Source of the DNA: CAYLJO01 sp964383905
Lineage (GTDB): Bacteria; Acidobacteriota; Blastocatellia; Pyrinomonadales; Pyrinomonadaceae
Assembly: GCA_964383905.1 (NCBI GenBank)
Contig: CAYLJO010000303.1
Location: 1 to 6,166 of the forward strand
Direction of reading: 5' to 3'
DNA length: 6,166 nt
Part shown: piece by piece, positions 1 to 5,313 of the stretch
Layout: each line of letters begins with the position of its first letter
How positions within the stretch are numbered: position 1 is the first letter of the stretch
Program-made: the position numbers and the translations under genes
Notes under the pieces: generated by a model
Told to the model about the DNA's origin: nothing
Database searches by the model: none
The model's input: only the letters and a program-made list of their open reading frames with translations

Positions 1-991
1 GGTGCCCGCGCAGTATCTCCTCGGCCACCTTCTCAGGCGCGAGGCTTGAGGCGCACAGCGTCCCACTCTGATCGAGAAATTTGATCGCCGAGGTCATTTC
101 GCTCGTGTCCGCCTTCCAGCTTCCTTCTGAGTCCCTCTCTAACTCGTTAAGGCGGGCGATGAGCGTTGTGAAATCGCGGCGCCGGATGCGCGGGCGGACG
201 ATTGTTTCGGCCCACGAGTAGTACGGATAGTCAACGCGATAGCTCCACCCGCCGCGCATTTCCATGGCGATCAGGAAAAGCTGCCCGCGCGCGTGGCGGG
301 AAATGGCCGTATACGGGGCAGAATGTCGCGTCGGGTTAAACCCGTTCGGGCCGAACACCTCCGGGGCTATGGTAATAACGGAGAGATTCGCGTCCCCTTG
401 CTCTTCCACTCTTGACGAGCCGCGCGCGAAGCTCTCCAGTGCCGCCGCGATACGCCCCCACGCGTCGCGCCATAATGGTTCGTAATCATTCGTGCGCGTC
501 AGTACGCGTGATACTTCCGGTAGGACTAGTGAGTAGGCGCGCCCTTCGTCCGTCACATTTTCGCCCGCGAGATAACGGGCCAGCGGCGACCCGGCCTCCT
601 CAGCCGGAACTGGCTGATCCGATCCCTGTATCACGATGCTGGCGCGCACCGCATTCTCATTCGAGAGCTCTGAGAAATCCCCGGCCTCCGCCGCGGCAAT
701 TAATTGCTCTCGCATCTGGAGGGCGCGCTCGCCCGTGAGCACGGTCCACACAGAGAGCACGCCGTCAGTATCGAAATGGTTGTTGGTGACCAGTTCGATA
801 CCTCGGGTCAACTCGCGCCGGTTCGCCGAGCCGACAAGGTTCAAAGCGATCTCGGTCGAAGTATCAGCCTTGACGCTCGCCGGGGTGTTGTTCCCCTGCC
901 AGTGTGAAAAGTGAACGCTGTTCGGCACCGTCCCGTCGACGGAAAGCTTAGGCTCGGCGTCAATCTCCGTGCTGTAGTATTCGAATCTCAT
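1..991 (-). CDS. DUF6687-like protein of unknown function, 3' end cut off by window edge
   Basis: I read this frame directly on the minus strand. It is open for 330 codons from ATG 991 to the window edge with no stop, so the C-terminus is missing. The protein starts MRFEYYSTEIDAEPKLSVDG. Notable stretches are HFSHWQGNNTPASVKADTST (residues 27-46), TNNHFDTDGVLSVW (69-82), and an aromatic segment GGWSYRVDYPYYSW near residue 260. No signal peptide or membrane segment is visible, so it is probably cytoplasmic. From memory, the HW-G-N-TP-DxST and NNHFDxDG blocks match the uncharacterised family DUF6687; I could not search this. The HFDTDG block also resembles motif I of DHH phosphoesterases (His-x-Asp-x-Asp-Gly), which hints at a metal-dependent hydrolase, but no DHH motif is seen later. 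An in-frame ATG at 1000 abuts the Shine-Dalgarno sequence, so ATG 991 is preferred. It is transcribed divergently from the gene at 1361. Coding status is nearly certain; the function is unknown. Confidence 0.85.
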   Translation of the reverse strand, partial: MRFEYYSTEIDAEPKLSVDGTVPNSVHFSHWQGNNTPASVKADTSTEIALNLVGSANRRELTRGIELVTNNHFDTDGVLSVWTVLTGERALQMREQLIAAAEAGDFSELSNENAVRASIVIQGSDQPVPAEEAGSPLARYLAGENVTDEGRAYSLVLPEVSRVLTRTNDYEPLWRDAWGRIAAALESFARGSSRVEEQGDANLSVITIAPEVFGPNGFNPTRHSAPYTAISRHARGQLFLIAMEMRGGWSYRVDYPYYSWAETIVRPRIRRRDFTTLIARLNELERDSEGSWKADTSEMTSAIKFLDQSGTLCASSLAPEKVAEEILRGH

Positions 992-1360
992 CCCGCACAT
1001 CCTCCAACCAGAGGAAAGTCTTTTCGCCCCCCAGGTCCTTACGAACGTGCAAAGTGTAACCCACTTCTGCACGGAATAGAAAATCACACGCCCTTTCGTT
1101 TTAGAGCCTGGGTCTGCCGTCTGTGATTCAATCTTCCCCAAAAATTTTTCGGCCGACCGCACCCCGTACGCGTCTAACTATTCAGCAAGGGGGTCGCCAG
1201 GGAAAGTGAACCAGATTCCGCACGCCGCCTATGCGCGCCGGCGGAAAAGTCTTGCCCCTTCTCCTCCTCTACGCCTTCGGCGGCAACAATGAAACGGCTC
1301 AGACGCATTGGGTGCCTGGGCCAAAGAGAAATTCTTAACTTGATGGAGGAACGTGGAAGG
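992..1360. other. Intergenic spacer between divergent genes
   Basis: These 369 bases separate two divergently transcribed genes and should hold both promoters. Reading frames across it look like random or antisense frames; one overlaps the heptad gene on the opposite strand. The only distinctive feature is an A6T5 tract at 1140-1150 followed by the palindrome CGGCCG, which could bend or open easily. I could not identify a convincing -35/-10 pair on either strand. Confidence 0.5.
1001..1005 (-). promoter_or_regulatory. Shine-Dalgarno GGAGG that decides the start at 991
   Basis: On the minus strand GGAGG lies 9 nt upstream of ATG 991. It directly touches the alternative in-frame ATG at 1000, with zero spacing. 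Normal spacing therefore favours 991. Confidence 0.7.
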
Positions 1361-1768
1361 ATGAAAAGAATACTTTTTCGCAGCGCAATACTCTCAGCCA
1401 CTTTGCTGGCGAGTCTGGCGGCAACAGCGATGGCGCAGCAACCCGTCGCCGGGAGCAGCGGCAGTCTGCAGGAGGGCAAAGACCTATTCAAAGACCGCAG
1501 GGATATCAAGCACGACACGAGAGATATTCGCAGTGATCGTCGAGACGTGCGGAAAGACCGGCGCGAGTTGAAAGCGGACATGCGCGACCTCCGGGATGAT
1601 CGTCAAGAAGGCAAATCAAAAGCAGAGCTGCGCAGTGACTGGCGCTCCGTCAAATCAGACCGCCGCGACTTGCGCAAAGACAAACGCGATTTGAGAGTTG
1701 ATCGTCGTGACCGTCGCGCGGACCGTCACGACCTTCGGCGCGACCGGCGCAGCGCCCGGAGGGGCTAA
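1361..1768 (+). CDS. Secreted Arg/Asp-rich heptad-repeat protein (135 aa)
   Basis: The start is ATG 1361, chosen because GGAGGA (1345-1350) lies 10 nt upstream and because the protein then opens with a typical signal peptide: MKR, a hydrophobic stretch, then a likely cleavage after ATAMA near residue 25. In-frame starts farther upstream would bury that signal. After a short linker the mature protein is eleven seven-residue units of consensus R-D-[L/I/V]-[R/K]-x-D-R: five at residues 47-81, a six-residue break QEGKSK (82-87), then six at 88-129, ending SARRG. About a third of residues 45-135 are Arg, so the protein is strongly basic. One aliphatic residue per heptad with alternating charges suggests a long charged helix or weak coiled coil in the periplasm or outside the cell. 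Similar exported proteins occur as hypotheticals in several phyla; the function is unknown. Binding to a polyanion or to envelope material is only a guess. It appears monocistronic, with its own terminator. Confidence 0.85.
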   Translation: MKRILFRSAILSATLLASLAATAMAQQPVAGSSGSLQEGKDLFKDRRDIKHDTRDIRSDRRDVRKDRRELKADMRDLRDDRQEGKSKAELRSDWRSVKSDRRDLRKDKRDLRVDRRDRRADRHDLRRDRRSARRG

Positions 1769-1796
1769 ACGGGATAACTTGGCCGGTTCGCGTGAA

Positions 1797-1837
1797 GGGG
1801 ACGAGCGGTGTGAGGCCCGCTCGTCCCCCTCTTTTTT
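1797..1837 (+). terminator. Intrinsic terminator after the heptad-repeat gene
   Basis: A perfect 12-bp GC-rich stem (1797-1808 pairing with 1817-1828) encloses an 8-nt loop and is followed by CTCTTTTTT at 1829-1837. It starts 28 nt after the stop at 1768. The minus-strand gntR-like gene converges on it from 53 nt away, but a T-run on that strand is lacking, so termination there would be weaker. Confidence 0.9.
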
Positions 1838-1880
1838 GCCATCTATACCGGTCTTCCGGCCACCCGTCCCGGCGCGTAAG

Positions 1881-2141
1881 TCAGTTGACCGTGTAGATGA
1901 TCTTTTCTTTGCCGAGAAAATCTCTGCTCGTACTCTTCTTCACCAACCCATATTGCTCCAGCTCATGATACGCGCGCTGAATCTCTCCTTTGTCCACAGA
2001 GAGCTTTTGTGCGAGCACCGCCGGCGAAGGCAGATTTTCACCGGCCGTGATCTGTTTATTTCGTATCTGCGTTTGAATCTGTTCGCGCACTTGCGCGTAG
2101 ACGGGTCCCTTTGTCCGATCACCTAGCTGAATATCAATCAT
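1881..2141 (-). CDS. Minimal GntR-type winged-helix transcriptional regulator (86 aa)
   Basis: The product MIDIQLGDRTKGPVYAQVRE... has the layout of the GntR DNA-binding domain, YtrA-like: the opening GPVYAQVREQI helix (residues 12-22), the turn ITAGENLPS (31-39), LAQKLSVD (43-50), then IQRAYHELEQYGLV (54-67) as the end of the helix-turn-helix and start of the wing. It stops at residue 86, with no effector or dimerisation domain; YtrA-type proteins are usually about 120 residues. The recognition region is unusual: the common SRxTV is replaced by DKGEI, and the Arg normally after LPSx is absent. ATG 2141 is preferred because it puts the family motif at the normal distance from the start; the longer frame begins at a TTG (2207) inside the upstream gene. 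No clear Shine-Dalgarno is seen. It lies 37 nt downstream of the [2Fe-2S] gene and is probably co-transcribed with it, so it may regulate that operon. The GntR fold is fairly sure; ligand and targets are unknown. Confidence 0.8.
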   Translation of the reverse strand: MIDIQLGDRTKGPVYAQVREQIQTQIRNKQITAGENLPSPAVLAQKLSVDKGEIQRAYHELEQYGLVKKSTSRDFLGKEKIIYTVN

Positions 2142-2178
2142 CGTTTTATGCGGTACGCATGAGCCGTGCCGCGCCTGG

Positions 2179-2484
2179 CTATTTGTTGATTCCTTCGAGC
2201 TCGACAAAGCGGCTTAGTTTGGTAATCACCATGCCTTCACGGACATTCAGGCGACATGCCAATGCCGTTCTGTCGTTCGCCCCCTTTTCTCCGGCGCTGT
2301 GATACCAGACCTGACAATTCGTACACTCGCCGTTCCAACAAAAATCACCGTATGAGATTGTTTTCATCGATAGATACTGAAAGCAGCGAAGCAGGCGGTT
2401 GTTCTCCGGCACTTCGACCTGATGGCCCAGGATTTCTATTTGAATCAGCTTGTCGTAGGGTTCGAAGAGATCGCTATCTATCAT
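2179..2484 (-). CDS. Small [2Fe-2S] ferredoxin-like protein (101 aa)
   Basis: The protein carries the cluster signature Cys49-x4-Cys54-x2-Cys57 in the segment FCWNGECTNCQV, with a fourth Cys77 in ALACRL, 19 residues later. That spacing is shorter than in plant-type ferredoxins (about 29) and nearer to the Fer2 domains of larger enzymes. The segment IQIEILGHQVEVPENNRLLR (15-33) fits the first beta strands of the fold, and GMVITKLS (84-91) the closing strand. Cys34 is an extra cysteine not expected to bind the cluster. No signal peptide is seen, so it should act as a cytoplasmic electron carrier or small redox subunit; its partner is not in the window. The start is ATG 2484, with only a weak Shine-Dalgarno. 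A TATACT -10-like box lies 45 nt upstream. It is the first gene of a two-gene unit with the GntR-like gene. Confidence 0.85.
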   Translation of the reverse strand: MIDSDLFEPYDKLIQIEILGHQVEVPENNRLLRCFQYLSMKTISYGDFCWNGECTNCQVWYHSAGEKGANDRTALACRLNVREGMVITKLSRFVELEGINK

Positions 2485-2528
2485 CCGAGACTGCTGTTTC
2501 TGCCTCGCGGCTTTCGATAATCTTACAA

Positions 2529-2534
2529 AGTATA
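2529..2534 (-). promoter_or_regulatory. Possible -10 box for the ferredoxin/gntR unit
   Basis: On the minus strand TATACT (5 of 6 matches to TATAAT) lies about 45 nt upstream of ATG 2484. The expected -35 region around 2552-2557 reads GGTATT and is poor. Only a tentative promoter. Confidence 0.3.
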
Positions 2535-2624
2535 ACCGCTAACTCGAGAATAATACCAGACGAAAGATGAGGATAGAAGAATTTGGCTGATCCACACATC
2601 GTCCCGTTAAATTGATCAACCACA

Positions 2625-2658
2625 GGGGTTACGCCGTAGGGGCGCGGGGCGTAACTCC
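2625..2658. repeat. Inverted repeat (11-bp stem with one G-U pair)
   Basis: GTTACGCC (2628-2635) pairs perfectly with GGCGTAAC (2648-2655). Three outer pairs, one of them G-U when read on the plus strand, extend the stem to 2625-2658 around a 12-nt loop. No T-run follows, so it is not a standard terminator. Confidence 0.5.
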
Positions 2659-2684
2659 GGACTTGTGCTTGTGATCGTTAACTC

Positions 2685-2730
2685 AAACCCTAACGAACAG
2701 GGCCGCCGCGGGTTTCTATAGATTTAGGGT
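2685..2730. repeat. Nested, mutually exclusive inverted repeats
   Basis: AAACCCTAA (2685-2693) can pair in two ways: AAACCC with GGGTTT (2710-2715), or ACCCTAA with TTAGGGT (2724-2730). Only one hairpin can form at a time. The arms are short and chance is a real possibility. Confidence 0.35.
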
Positions 2731-2809
2731 CGTGCCTGAAAGCTGTTAGAAGAGGTCTTGGGATGCGTTGGGGTAATGAGTGAGGGTTATCAGAGGGCGT
2801 TATCTCAGT

Positions 2810-2877
2810 ACTTATGACAACTGATCGGGAGATGTCCCCTGAGGGAGTGACCACCCAACTGACTTATGACAGCAACT
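2810..2877. repeat. Iterated ATGAC/ACTGA motif array, possible transposon-end remnant
   Basis: ACTTATGACA occurs twice exactly (2810-2819 and 2862-2871). Between and across the copies, four related units follow each other: TTATGACAACTGA (2812-2824), AGATGTCCCCTGA (2830-2842), AGTGACCACCCAACTGA (2846-2862) and TTATGACAGCAACT (2864-2877). Multiple short repeats beginning TGTCA on the opposite strand are typical of the ends of IS21- and IS481-like elements, whose transposases bind several sites per end. No transposase gene lies beside it, so this would be an orphan end. The repetition is visible; the origin is inferred. Confidence 0.4.
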
Positions 2878-2900
2878 TGCGATTCAGTGTAGCTCTTCTT

Positions 2901-2928
2901 CGCGTTGCTTGGCGCCTTTGCGCCTTGG
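2901..2928 (-). repeat. GC-rich dispersed-type repeat (GGCGCAAAGGCGCC core)
   Basis: On the minus strand the segment reads CCAAGGCGCAAAGGCGCCAAG and then AACGCGAAGA. Units of the type AAGGCGCAAAG are scattered in intergenic regions of many bacterial genomes, as I recall. The core forms a 5-bp hairpin (2911-2915 with 2920-2924). It lies 62 nt past the stop of the secreted-protein gene. One copy in the window cannot prove dispersal. Confidence 0.4.
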
Positions 2929-2989
2929 CCTGATATTTCCTCGCCGCCGGCACGAGCAGGATATAGCCTACTGCCTACGTCTATAGAAG

Positions 2990-3895
2990 TTACCGCTTGT
3001 AAGCGCAACCATTTACCTTATCGTTCTGCAAGCAAAGCTTAATCCCGTATTGATCCTGCTCGACGCGCCAGCGATAGGTCTCCTGGTCGAAGCTCGCAGG
3101 TTTCTCATAGTTGTACCGGCGGTTGCCGTTATCCTCACTCGAAAACTTGCCGGTCTTTGGAGTGAAGGTAAGCGTCGAACCTTGGATGATGACGACCCCG
3201 GTCTTATATGTAAGTAACCGCGTGGTGCAGCTGTACATCGACTGCTGCGTGAGGGCGGCATACTCGTAGCGCCCGTCCGGGAAGATCGTGTACATGACTT
3301 GGGTACCGCTGGGCGCAGAATAAGAGCCGGTCGTCCGGTTAACAAATGTGGTGGACGAAACAGTGCCCGCCTGCCACCTTCCCAGCAGTTCAGACGGCGC
3401 TCCGGTCGCTTGCGCCTCCGGGCTGTTGGTCGCTTCCTCGCCGCCGGCCGGGCGCCCGCCATCTGCATTCTGCCTCTGCCCGTTCTCGTAGACCGCGAGC
3501 AGTAACCGCGAGGTCTCATCATCCGGCTGTTTGCGCAAAGTATTCAGCAGTACGGTCTGCAGTTTAGCCCGCGCCTGGTTGCGCTGGTCATCAGCCAAGC
3601 CGTCCACCTGTGAACGAACTTGCAAAAGATTTAGGACATTATCGATGCTGCTGCGGTCATTCCTCCTCCATTCCTCTATCCGCTGATTCTGGAACTGTGT
3701 GCGCTGCGCGGCAGTAAACCTCCCGTCAAGGATCCATTCAAAAAGCTCCGCGAGCCGGTCCACCATCCCCTGCGTGAGCGGGGGCTGACCCTGGGCTAAT
3801 ACGGCGTCGTTAGAACCGGCTTGAAAATCTTGCCCATAGACGGCCGGGACGGCGAGCAGTAAAAAACTGACCATCAGGCTGTGAATGAGTTTCAT
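2990..3895 (-). CDS. Secreted two-domain protein of unknown function (301 aa)
   Basis: The start is ATG 3895: GAGGA lies 4 nt upstream and the protein then begins MKLIHSLMVSFLLLAVPAVYGQ, a clear signal peptide with likely cleavage after VYG near residue 21. An in-frame start 36 nt farther upstream would displace the signal. Residues 37-140 are predicted helical, with many Gln and Arg, and include the segments QGMVDRLAELFEWILDG and RIEEWRRND. Residues 140-168 form a Gly/Pro/Ala-rich linker. Residues 169-301 look beta-rich, with a GRW near residue 174, many Tyr and Thr, MYTIFPDGRYEY (201-212) and KTGVVIIQGSTLTFTPKTGK (231-250); this resembles a lipocalin-like barrel, but that is inference. Cys223, Cys288 and Cys297 could allow one disulfide. 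I do not recognise a named family; similar C-terminal halves occur in Acidobacteria hypotheticals as I recall. It is divergent from the L,D-transpeptidase gene, and no terminator was found after it. Confidence 0.85.
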   Translation of the reverse strand: MKLIHSLMVSFLLLAVPAVYGQDFQAGSNDAVLAQGQPPLTQGMVDRLAELFEWILDGRFTAAQRTQFQNQRIEEWRRNDRSSIDNVLNLLQVRSQVDGLADDQRNQARAKLQTVLLNTLRKQPDDETSRLLLAVYENGQRQNADGGRPAGGEEATNSPEAQATGAPSELLGRWQAGTVSSTTFVNRTTGSYSAPSGTQVMYTIFPDGRYEYAALTQQSMYSCTTRLLTYKTGVVIIQGSTLTFTPKTGKFSSEDNGNRRYNYEKPASFDQETYRWRVEQDQYGIKLCLQNDKVNGCAYKR

Positions 3896-4080
3896 CGGAT
3901 CCTCATAGAAAGTTCTATTAACGCCCTTCACCTAACTAACGCGTAACTTTAATGAGAACCCAATCACCCCCCGAAACTTTTTTTGCTTCGATTCAGTTTG
4001 ACCCACCGGCCATTCTGGAATTACGGTCGCGCCCGGTACACAAGCGAAAAACGGACCGGGCGGCGATCCTTTAAACCGGC

Positions 4081-4099
4081 ATTAATTAATGACATGTCA
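4081..4099. promoter_or_regulatory. Joined palindromes, candidate operator
   Basis: ATTAATTAAT (4081-4090) and TGACATGTCA (4090-4099) are each perfect 10-bp palindromes sharing one base. They lie in the spacer between divergent genes, 94 nt upstream of the putative -35 of the transpeptidase gene. This could be a dimeric regulator site; no regulator is identified. Confidence 0.3.
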
Positions 4100-4192
4100 C
4101 AAGACCTCCGGCATATTTCTCACGAAAGATTGGCGAAGACAACCATTTCGCCCGGTGCGAATACCAACTAACCACGTACTCTAAAATTGAAT

Positions 4193-4220
4193 TTGACGAA
4201 TTGGCTGACACCCTTAATTT
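4193..4220 (+). promoter_or_regulatory. Putative sigma70-type promoter of the L,D-transpeptidase gene
   Basis: TTGACG (4193-4198; 5 of 6 to consensus) is separated by 16 nt from TAATTT (4215-4220). The predicted transcript would start near 4227, leaving a leader of about 25 nt before the TTG start. A 12-bp palindrome, TTTCGCGCGAAA, covers 4218-4229, exactly at the -10 end and start point. Confidence 0.45.
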
Positions 4221-4235
4221 CGCGCGAAAGCGCCT

Positions 4236-4242
4236 GGAGAGG
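4236..4242 (+). promoter_or_regulatory. Shine-Dalgarno GGAGAGG supporting a TTG start at 4251
   Basis: GGAGAGG ends 8 nt before TTG 4251, ideal spacing. The alternative ATG at 4272 is 29 nt away and has only a weak AAGA nearby. Confidence 0.6.
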
Positions 4243-4250
4243 ACAAGGAT

Positions 4251-5243
4251 TTGAAAGAGACAAGATCGGCTATGGCTAATGCTCTACATAAATATATTGT
4301 CGTGATTGCGACAACGGCGCTATTCATTTCGGTCACCGCCGCTACGTTACACGCGCAAACTATTGATCAAAGCCAGAAGAAGTACGAGTCTGCGCGGTCA
4401 GATAGGCTTACGGGCGGGAGAATAGAAAAAACCACCCTCGAGCCGGGTCAGCCGGACATTAAGATCACGGTCAATGTTCCGGCTTTCCAGTTGACGCTCT
4501 GGCAGAATAATAAAGAGGTGAAGACTTATCCGGTCGGCGTCGGTCGAAAGGAGTTTCCGATAGTTATCGGTAAGCGAGAGGCGACCGAGATTATCTGGAA
4601 TCCTGCGTGGATTCCGCCTGACAGCGACTGGGTGGATGAGTTCAAAGGGGTGAGGCCGGGCGAGGTCATCAAGGCCGGCGACAAGCGCAACCCGCTCGGC
4701 AAACTGAAAATACCTCTCGGCGGCGGCTACCTGATTCACCAGGCGGAAAAGCCGACCGATCTCGGCCATCTCGTTTCGCACGGGTGCATCCGGATGCTCA
4801 GGACGGACCTCTACGATCTGGCCGAAAAGATCATCGCGGCGCGTAGCTTACCCGTGACGCAAAAGCAGATTGAGCGTGCCAGGAAAACAACTAAGCCCTT
4901 GGTGGTGAAGCTCGATTCGCCACTCGTAGTTGATATCAACTACGACACACAGGTCGTCGAAGAAGGGGTCTTGCATCTGTATCCGGACGTTTATGACCGT
5001 GGCACCAACACTACCGATGACCTCCGGACCGAGCTTCAGGACAACGGCATTAACACTTCGAATCTCAGCGATAAGACGCTCGTCAGAATGATTGATCGTG
5101 CCCGCAACGGTCAGGAATATGTAGTCAGCATGGCGAGCATCGCGGCGGGCAGCGCTCTCACCGACGGGCAGATTCAGCCTCTCGTCTTGAGATCAACCGA
5201 GAAGAGGCCACCTATCAAAAAGCGTCCCAACTCGCTGCATTAG
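4251..5243 (+). CDS. L,D-transpeptidase, YkuD domain (330 aa)
   Basis: Such enzymes form 3-3 cross-links in peptidoglycan or attach proteins to it, acting in the periplasm through a catalytic cysteine. The YkuD domain spans about residues 69-200: IKITVNVPAFQLTLWQ opens it, YPVGVGRKEFP (93-103) and WNPAWIPP (116-123) follow, then NPLGKLKIPL, His163, and the signature SHGCIR with His177, Cys179 and Arg181. All expected catalytic residues are present. The N-terminus has a signal peptide (hydrophobic YIVVIATTALFISVTAATL, likely cleavage after HAQ near residue 36). The C-terminal part contains PLVVDINY and LHLYPDVYDRG, typical of the ErfK/YbiS-type extension. No LysM or other wall-binding domain is seen. 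The length fits ErfK/YbiS-type enzymes (about 310-330). TTG 4251 is favoured by the Shine-Dalgarno; ATG 4272 (323 aa) is the alternative and keeps the signal. It appears monocistronic. Cross-linking versus protein anchoring cannot be told from sequence. Confidence 0.93.
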   Translation: MKETRSAMANALHKYIVVIATTALFISVTAATLHAQTIDQSQKKYESARSDRLTGGRIEKTTLEPGQPDIKITVNVPAFQLTLWQNNKEVKTYPVGVGRKEFPIVIGKREATEIIWNPAWIPPDSDWVDEFKGVRPGEVIKAGDKRNPLGKLKIPLGGGYLIHQAEKPTDLGHLVSHGCIRMLRTDLYDLAEKIIAARSLPVTQKQIERARKTTKPLVVKLDSPLVVDINYDTQVVEEGVLHLYPDVYDRGTNTTDDLRTELQDNGINTSNLSDKTLVRMIDRARNGQEYVVSMASIAAGSALTDGQIQPLVLRSTEKRPPIKKRPNSLH

Positions 5244-5271
5244 GCGAGAGGCCATCGGATGATGTTTACCA

Positions 5272-5312
5272 TCGGGGTGTGAGCGGCATACTGTATGCCG
5301 CTCACACCCCGA
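5272..5312. terminator. Perfect 19-bp hairpin between convergent genes, likely bidirectional
   Basis: Arms 5272-5290 and 5294-5312 are perfectly complementary around a 3-nt loop (CTG). It lies 28 nt after the transpeptidase stop and just before the stop of the minus-strand frame at 5314, so transcripts from both sides reach it. No T-run follows on either strand, so it may act as a 3'-end stabiliser or a Rho-assisted stop rather than a classic terminator. Confidence 0.6.
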
Positions 5313-5313
5313 A

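Larger units (their letters stand above)
2485..2989. other. Gene-poor 505-bp stretch with repeats and a possible mobile-element scar
   Basis: No frame here looks like a protein. A short minus-strand frame entering from the secreted-protein end (3008 to 2805) has no signal, motif or Shine-Dalgarno and runs through repeats. The stretch holds, in order, a hairpin at 2625-2658, nested inverted repeats at 2685-2730, an iterated motif array at 2810-2877 and a GC-rich dispersed-type repeat at 2901-2928. The mixture suggests decayed mobile or repetitive DNA rather than one regulatory region. Confidence 0.5.
3896..4250. other. Divergent regulatory spacer
   Basis: These 355 bases separate the secreted-protein gene (minus) from the L,D-transpeptidase gene (plus). 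No convincing gene is inside; a 62-codon plus frame from a TTG at 3983 has no Shine-Dalgarno and no recognisable features. It holds a run of seven Ts after GAAAC near 3974, two joined palindromes at 4081-4099 and the transpeptidase promoter region near 4193-4242. Confidence 0.6.

Noticed and set aside
264..914. Several plus-strand open frames across the first kilobase
   Set aside because: They are antisense to a 330-codon open minus-strand frame with recognisable motifs and a good Shine-Dalgarno. Their translations are Arg/Pro/Ser-rich and show no domain.
1174..1581. A 135-codon minus-strand frame
   Set aside because: It is the antisense shadow of the heptad-repeat gene; its Ser/Leu/Arg-rich repetition mirrors the Arg/Asp codons of the real gene.
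1499..1747. Tandem DNA repeat or CRISPR-like array in the heptad region
   Set aside because: The repetition is at the protein level; nucleotide units differ and there are no spacers of constant length.
1940..2122. Second short frame within the GntR-like gene
   Set aside because: It is out of frame with the clear winged-helix translation and ends at a stop without any motif.
3013..3522. A 169-codon minus-strand frame inside the secreted-protein gene
   Set aside because: It is a shifted frame on the same strand as the signal-peptide-bearing gene, is very Arg-rich, and has no Shine-Dalgarno or domain.
4398..4781. A 127-codon minus-strand frame opposite the L,D-transpeptidase
   Set aside because: The plus-strand frame carries the complete YkuD catalytic motif, so this is antisense noise.
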